Assembly: GCA_001574975.1 (NCBI GenBank)
Contig: KQ965811.1
Coordinates: 92,282 to 127,942, forward strand
Direction of reading: 5' to 3'
DNA: 35,661 nucleotides
Origin: Gonapodya prolifera JEL478
Taxonomy: Eukaryota; Monoblepharomycota; Monoblepharidomycetes; Monoblepharidales; Gonapodyaceae
Within the stretch, counting starts at the first letter, position 1. Every line of letters begins with the position of its first letter. This document shows positions 30,175-35,661 of the stretch, in pieces. The position numbers were made by a program, and so were the translations under genes. The notes beneath the pieces were generated by a model, which saw only the letters and a list, made by a program, of their open reading frames with translations, made no database searches and had not been told where the DNA came from.

Positions 30175-30905
30175 ACGCAGACAACGTTGTATTATCACGT
30201 ACATAGACGTGAAGAACTATCAAGAATCACACTAGGATGAGCAATCTGAAAGCGAAACGAATGCAAGACATATTGGGAGCGTGCACGTCCGCAGCAATCC
30301 TTGTCGTTCAACGGGATTACGACGCATCAGTCCTGCTACCGCCATGTTCGGCATTCCCATGCACACGACTGTGCGAATCAGTGGAACGGAGACGGCTGCT
30401 GAGTTGGCTCTGAAATTAAAGAAGCAGGCTGCCCTCGAAGACACCATCCCGGGTTACCGCTGGCGCTGTATCGTACCGTGCTTCGGCTAACGGTAACACA
30501 CGATTCAATCAACGAATTCTATTCCAGAATAAACGCGCACACAAAAAAGAGAAAAGGAAAGATCATCCAATTCCACACAATATCCAACCACATTTACAGT
30601 ACAAAAACACCCCACCCAAAGATGTGAAAAAAGGGGAAAACAAAGACCAAACAACCAACAGCGTCCAACATCATAGTGCATGCATGCGGCGAGGTACAAG
30701 GATTGGGAGTGATTCAACAGCATGCAAATGCACAGATATTCTTCAGTTTGGCGAGGCAAACAGCCTCCCCTTTCAGTTTCGAACCCCGGTCACTTTCCGG
30801 TCCCGACCGGTTCTGCCAGCTCTCCCTCGTCCCGAGACACCTCGTCGGCTTCTTCTTCCTACCGTGGGCGACCCAGGTCTCCCCGTTCCCGCCAACCCCG
30901 TCACC
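30175..30905. other. intergenic region between convergent genes
   Basis: About 730 bases between the 3' ends of the dehydrogenase gene and the ankyrin/SH3 gene. Short ORFs occur on both strands at 30232-30490, without a recognisable product. 30530-30630 is A-rich and could hold the poly(A) sites of the two genes. Confidence 0.4.
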
Positions 30906-32741
30906 TCATTCCGACCCCTGCCCCTGCCCACGCACATCCATCGGCAACAACCCCATCCTCGCCAGCTCCTCCTTTCCGCTGTGACTCCTCGTCGGGCTCA
31001 TTCGCTCCGTCCCTTGAGTACCCTTGGCCTCCGCGGCGGCCTGCATAGCCATGACCGCCGCGAACAAGTCGTTCGTCGGGATGAACGTCTGCTGCGACGG
31101 AGAGGAGAGGGGTGGGATGTAGGGCGGGGGCGGCGTGAGCCCGCCATTGTTCGAGACGGATCGGTCCCCGATCACGACGGGAACGCCAAGGTTCCCGATG
31201 GTGGTACTGGGCGTGGCGACGCAGGACATGGGGAAGAGGCCGGATTCGCCGGTCGTGGTGTTGAGACCCTGATGGTCGTGGGAGAGCAAGAGAGATGGCG
31301 GAAGGGAGGAGTGAGGTCAAGAAGGATCGCCGGGTAAAGAACGGTCGAAAAGACTCACCGCGCCCCACCCGTCCTCATACTCCCAATTCACAAACACCGT
31401 CTGCCCCAAATCGAGTTGAATCTCGTCCTGTTCCTTGGGAACGTACCCAGACACGACCTGCATCAGCCTTTTGACGTCGCGCGGTCTGGAACCATCCTGG
31501 GGGGTCGCGGCGGCCTGCATATGCATACGGGAGATCTGCTCGGCCAGGATCCGCTTCGTGAGTCCCAGCTCGCGCTCCAAGTCCCCGTTGCGCTCCTGCA
31601 GCTGGTTGGCGCGGTGTTCCAGCGCGGCCGTGTGAGCCGCCCGCTCGGCGGAGAGCATGTGCAGGTTGCGGATTTCCTTGCGGAGTTCCTCGTTTTGGCG
31701 CATTTGGTCGACCAGGAGACGGGAGAGGGCCATGTCGCCGTGGCCCGGTGTGGGTTCTGCGGGCGGCGCGGTGTGAGCGGGGAGTGGGGCTGGTGGCATA
31801 GAGGGGCTGGAGCGGACGTCTTGGATCCGTCGAGCGACACCGATAGAGCCTCGCGCGGGGGAGGTGTCGAGGCCGAGGTCCAGGGCGCGGGGTTGAAGGA
31901 GTTCGAGGACGCGGGTGTCCTCTGCCCGGCGAGCTGCTTCGCAGATGTCCTTGGTCACTTTTGCGCCTCGTCGCAACAGGGCCTCCACGATGTCGATTCG
32001 GGGGAAGAGCTCGCACTCGCGGTATGCTTGCGTCCAGGCTTCAGGGTTGAGCAGGCGAACTTCTCCGCCCATCTTGTTGACCCGAAGCTTCCCCTTCTCG
32101 GCGAGGGCAGCCCAGGCGCTGGACTCGCCGTCGAAGTCGGTTACCTTGATACATCGTCCGACGGCCAGGAGGAGGGGTGATTCGGCGGTGTAGGTGCGGA
32201 CCCAGCGGGTGTCGTTCCATCGGGCGGGAGACCAGGCGGGGACGGTATTCGCGTTCTGCCACTCGACGGGCATGTTGGGGTCGGCGCCAGCATCGAGGAG
32301 GATATGGATGATATCCATTCGACCGGAGAATATGGCGACCGCGAGTGCTGTTTCGCCCAAGATTGTGTCGGTCTTCTGCTCCACAATGTTTTCGAATCTG
32401 TCCTCGTACACGTCGCCAAACAGTTTGCTCGACTTTACTTTGACTTTCCCGAGCGGACGTCGACCGATTCGGACGTCGCAGACGAGCGTCACCTGAGTGG
32501 GCGTCGGACGAGCCATGGGAGAAACACATGGAAATGGACAGCACAGGGGTCAGTTGTCGACTCATCCCCGCAAACGCGACCGAAAAACGGCTCCCGCTTC
32601 TCACGCGCGGAACGTGGTTCGTCCCTCGCTCACCTTTTTCCTCGCGTTCGGGTCCGCGCCCTCGGCCAACAACCTCTTTACCAGTGGCGTGTTTCCCATC
32701 TCGATGGCGTCAATCAGCAGGCGGTTCTTCTCGGGCATCAT
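30906..32741 (-). CDS. ankyrin/coiled-coil/SH3 adaptor protein, 534 aa
   Basis: Three phase-0 exons: 32634-32741, 31359-32492 and 30906-31268, with introns 32493-32633 and 31269-31358. The start is the double Met at 32741. Residues 1-36 form a first ankyrin repeat (LVKRLLAEGADPNARKK), about 82-110 a clear second (ETALAVAIFSGRMDIIHILL), and IDIVEALLRRGAKVTKDICE a later one. A coiled coil follows (LVDQMRQNEELRKEIRNLHM through LERELGLTKRILAEQISRM). An SH3 domain lies at about 377-431; its exon junction falls inside DGWGA|GLNTTTGESGLFP. The C-terminal 100 residues are Pro/Ser-rich. No signal peptide, so it is probably a cytoplasmic scaffold. It has a divergently oriented paralog at 35148. Its SH3 shares GxNxxTGExGxFP with the two SH3-tailed membrane proteins. 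Confidence 0.85.
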
Positions 32742-33690
32742 CGCTGTCCCACCCGAGTGCGAAAGCGTGATTTGTAACAAACCGGGAACGAGTTGATTCC
32801 CTGGGTTTCCTGGCCGAGGAGCGAAAAACCTCCTAATTGGGACTGCGAGGGCGGGCGGACGAAATACTATCTCGCGGATGTGATGGCAGAGGAGAAGCGT
32901 GCAAGAGAAGTGCGGATGCACGTGGATGGATTGTCGTGCAAGGGTCTATTGCGCGGGGCAAGGGCGCGGGGGGGTACGCGCCACACCGGTTCTATGTTTT
33001 ACATCGCTGAGAACGCACCCTTTTACCAATCAATATCGATTCAGGCTTACTACGGGTATACGATGATGTGATGTGATGTGATGCTTGGGACAGTTTTTTT
33101 GCGTTGACAAAGTTGATGAAGGGGCGAAAAAGGTTGGCCAAGCTCCACTACCCCCATCCAACGTGGAACACAAATGGTAATTTGCATCGTCTGTCCACAT
33201 TCTCTAAAAGTGCTCGTATCGGGTTTGCCGCAACGCCTCATATGACAACGGTTCGGGAAAACGAACACGACCGCACCCTGTCCCTACATTACACGCCACG
33301 TTTTTGTATTTTCAACCACGCTTTGCGATTCGGACATACCCGACTGTTAATCGCCCATACATTTACAGACCTGGTAATTTTCATCAAAAGATTGGAGACC
33401 GACAAGATCGGCAGTGTCGGTCGCCGCCAGCCGACTTCAGGCTCGTTTTTCTCGATGCAAAAAAGGGCAGAGCTTACGAAAGTGTTGACCAGAAGCTAGA
33501 TACAATGGACTTCCCAACAGAAATGACCCCGTTTGGAACTTGGCTTGGCATACCTGCGGCGTTCTGTCCCGTCTTGCCCCGTTCCCCCATTTTGAGCGAC
33601 ACAGTTTGCAGACTTTCCATCCAAGTCTGCTCCTCGGTCACGACCTTCTCTGCAATTTTTGTGAAGTGACACGTCACACTCTGAGGTGAT
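32742..33690. other. upstream region of the ankyrin/SH3 gene, no supported gene
   Basis: Promoter side of the minus-strand adaptor gene, followed by mixed-composition DNA. A short gatgt microsatellite lies at about 33062-33082. ORFs on both strands at 33104-33752 overlap one another and match nothing I recognise. Confidence 0.4.
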
Positions 33691-34620
33691 GCTGAATTCA
33701 GTGGTCGCAGACCTTTCATGTTTTCACAGCAAAGACAATCAGAGGACCCCATGAGGTCTGATGAACCTTGAGGTGATTTCCATCAGTACTGATTGGATCC
33801 ATATACCTTGTTTGCAAGTCAACGCATACTGGTCTCTTGGTGAAGGAGACAATTACCGCTTGAAGATTTTGGTAAGGCCTTCATCAGTCATGATATGCTG
33901 ACATGAACATGATGTCATGGTTCAGCATTCACTTGTGATGCACAGGCCACACATGAACAAGTCAGGTTGATCATGGAGGATAGGAATTGCTCACTCCACC
34001 ACAACTGATCACGATGTCTGATTGTTGTTGACTGACAACCCTTTTTATTTTTGCAATGGGCTATGTCCCACCCTCAGAGTGAGGGTGACATGAATGGTCC
34101 TTGAGGGAGATGTAATGAAAGCTGTGGAATAAGGGCCTTGGTATCTGGTGAGTTTGGTGCCAGAAGTTCATGTAGGAGTTCATAGTAGGAGGTCAGTCAA
34201 CAGCCAAGTACTGCATCATCTTTCTGGCTAACTAATTTTCTGTTTGCAAGGTGCAACATACCAGTTTCTTGTTGAAAGAGGAGGAGCACTCATTGATTTG
34301 TTCCATCAGAACTGTTGAATCAATAACTCCTTTTACAAGGTATTACATACTGGCTCCTATTAGTGAAAGGGGCAGGAGTACACCTTCACTTGAAGCAAAT
34401 CCAGTCTTGATGTGACTTTCATTTGATCAGTAGTTGTTGGATCACTTACTCTTTCTTTAACAGGTTGAATGAAGGAAACACAACTGCCATTTTTGATCCA
34501 TTAAACATTCACATGGCTTTCACTGTTAGTTGGTTAGCTGATGGAAACATGATGTCCTTGAGAAAACTCACCTGCTTTGGTAAGTGGCAAGTCTGTCTAT
34601 GCACCACAACTGTACCAAGA
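33690..34620. repeat. AT-rich stretch with highly degenerate repeated segments
   Basis: Segments with shared words (tgtttgcaag / acaaggt, cataCtgg or catacCag, then ctcttg or ttgttg, gaaagagg or gaaggaga) recur near 33805, 34240 and 34335, and less clearly near 34455. This suggests decayed tandem or dispersed repeats of about 100 nt. No transposase or reverse transcriptase frame remains. The reading is by eye and weak. Confidence 0.25.
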
Positions 34621-34622
34621 TT

Positions 34623-34961
34623 TCAGTTGTCAAATGAGATCTCCGAAGTGTCCAAAATCTCGCGCCTCTTGTTTATGCGAACGAGGAGATGTCGTTGAAA
34701 CAATTTCCACGAAGGGAAAATAGGACGATAAGATATCCCGATACCAGCGGCGGGAGAAGCAGCAACAGGGACGGAGAGGGACGGGTGCAGGGCTGATGCG
34801 GGGATTTGTGGGGAATGGGCGGAGAAGTGGGGACGTCGATTGCGCTGGTTGCAAAGAGTAGTGAAGGTTGCAGGCTTTGGCTGAAGTGTGTGGAGTGCAG
34901 CGACAAAGACCGCTTTAGCAAAGCGCTTTAGGGAATCGTGGTGGAAGCGATAAGATGACAT
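34623..34961 (-). CDS. possible small or truncated ORF with basic N-terminus
   Basis: ATG 34961 starts a 112-codon ORF whose beginning (MSSYRFHHDSLKRFAKAVF) is basic and amphipathic, as in mitochondrial presequences, and is followed by Pro/Ala/Ser-rich sequence. It runs into the AT-rich decayed stretch and stops there. It could be the first exon of a lost gene or a chance ORF. No family is recognised. Confidence 0.2.
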   Translation of the reverse strand: MSSYRFHHDSLKRFAKAVFVAALHTLQPKPATFTTLCNQRNRRPHFSAHSPQIPASALHPSLSVPVAASPAAGIGISYRPIFPSWKLFQRHLLVRINKRREILDTSEISFDN

Positions 34962-35147
34962 GTGCCAGTGAACGATGACGATGGCATTACGAATCTTGCC
35001 GTCCTTCCAGATACAGAAGTAATCTCGTTCCTTTCCGGAAAGGACTTACCTTAAATAACGGGGCCTTTTTTGCACGCCCTCGGCTAGAGAGCGCCTCCTG
35101 CAAAGCCGCACCACCCACTCCACTCCCATCCCCCCACCAGCGGCAGG

Positions 35148-35661
35148 ATGTCGCACCGCAAGATGCTGACGCCGCAGGACGTGGCGCTGCTTGAGGCGTG
35201 CGAGGCGTGCGAGGCGGGCGACGCGGAGAGAGTGCGGCATGCGCTGGCGGAGGGCGCGGACCCGCAGGCGAGGAAGCGGATCACGCTGGTGTGCGACGTG
35301 CGCAGTGGGACGAGGAGCGTGGGAAAGGTCGTCGTGAAGCGGAATCTGTTCAGGAGAGATGTCGTCGAGGAGAGAGTCGAGGACACGGTGAGTCCAGGTG
35401 GTGGCGGTGGGGGCGGGGGGGTAAGTCCGACCGGAGCGAGCAACGCGAGCGGAGGGAGGACTCCGAGGCCTAAGCGCCGCTAGGCGCTGACCGAGGAGTC
35501 CGCCGGAGGCGAGCCGTGATTCCACAAAGTGGTCTACTCTGCCTGTTGGAAAGACTAGTCTCTACTCTTCCTAGTGACTCTAACCACCCCACCTCCCACC
35601 TCTCTTACAGTATGAGCACCTCATGGACGTCTGCCAGGGCGAATCCGCGCTCGCTCTCGCC
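35148..35661 (+). CDS. ankyrin-repeat adaptor, partial, paralog of 30906-32741
   Basis: ATG 35148. Exon 1 (35148-35387) encodes 80 residues including an ankyrin helix pair (VALLEACEACEAGDAERVRH, then ALAEGADPQARKR) and the paralog-specific segment ITLVCDVRSGTRSVGKVVVK. After intron 35388-35610 (GTGAGT to CTTACAG, phase 0) exon 2 begins YEHLMDVCQGESALALA and is cut by the window end. The aligned paralog reads YEDRFENIVEQKTDTILGET at this point. The paralog has an intron at ARKK|VTLV where this gene is continuous, and lacks an intron where this gene has one. The intron here contains the GC-rich hairpin repeat. Downstream coiled-coil and SH3 parts are expected but not visible. Confidence 0.85.
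35458..35513 (-). repeat. intronic GC-rich hairpin, same family as 3914-4137
   Basis: On the plus strand: GGACTCC (35458-35464), GA, GGCC (35467-35470), TA, AGCGCC (35473-35478), loop GCTA, GGCGCT (35483-35488), GACC (35489-35492), GA, GGAGTCC (35495-35501), then gccggaggcgag. The outer and inner stems are perfectly paired. The minus strand matches the array units at 3989 and 4054 (gcctccggcggac, cctcggtcagcgc, gcgcttaggcctc). It is antisense to the host gene, as in the other locus. The GGTC/GGCC segment pairs by a U-G wobble only on the minus strand. Confidence 0.78.

Noticed and set aside
33104-33752. Overlapping ORFs of 90-130 codons on both strands
   Set aside because: They overlap each other in several frames, have no family features, and lie next to decayed repeats.

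Overview
The window reads as nuclear DNA of an early-diverging, zoosporic fungus, most likely Chytridiomycota. The reasons are gene density, GC-rich exons, many short spliceosomal introns (about 55-150 nt, usually GTGAGT/GTAAGT to CAG), and the gene content: a class C (family 3) GPCR with a solute-binding-protein ectodomain, SH3-tailed membrane proteins, F-box/ankyrin proteins, a Ro60-type RNA-binding protein and an intron-containing hAT transposon. The species cannot be named from sequence alone. Exon boundaries below were derived by eye from splice signals, reading-frame phase and comparison of paralogs inside the window.

Layout. 1-2.04 kb: a Ro60 (TROVE + vWA) gene with three frame breaks. 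2.2-3.0 kb: two decayed MYND-type zinc-finger remnants. 3.1-8.8 kb, minus strand: two tandem paralogs (396 and 618 aa) with signal peptide, Cys-rich ectodomain, one membrane span and a C-terminal SH3 domain, an architecture like yeast Fus1; an intron of the first holds a GC-rich three-unit structured repeat. 9.0-10.7 kb: an ankyrin fragment and an F-box/ankyrin pseudogene. 10.7-16.1 kb: an AT-richer island with decayed kinase sequence and a nearly complete hAT transposon. 16.5-17.7 kb: a frame-broken gene of unknown function. 18.4-18.9 kb: a GFA/CENP-V-type protein. 19.9-22.7 kb: the class C GPCR, with a PH-like cytoplasmic tail. 22.9-25.1 kb: an F-box protein, a TPR fragment and an unknown ORF. 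25.4-26.9 kb: a broken REX1-like gene lacking its nuclease domain. 27.25-28.3 kb: the intact F-box/ankyrin gene. 28.66-30.17 kb: a nine-exon short-chain dehydrogenase with a 9-nt microexon. 30.9-32.7 kb: an ankyrin/coiled-coil/SH3 adaptor gene. 33.1-34.6 kb: AT-rich decayed repeats. 35.15 kb to the end: a partial paralog of the adaptor gene, whose intron carries another copy of the structured hairpin repeat.

Themes. Sensing and cortical signalling dominate (GPCR, two SH3-tailed receptors, two ankyrin adaptors), together with protein turnover or scaffolding (three F-box-type genes) and RNA quality control (Ro60, a REX1 remnant). Local duplication is plain: SH3 receptors, ankyrin adaptors and F-box/ankyrin genes each occur twice. 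Many otherwise well conserved genes carry single-base frame breaks, several at homopolymers, and one base is N. Some 'pseudogenes' may therefore be sequencing errors, and I mark which look truly decayed. The least ordinary signals are the intron-borne hairpin family with covarying stems, the solute-binding/7TM/PH-like receptor, the Ro60 gene in a fungus and the SH3-tailed receptor pair.
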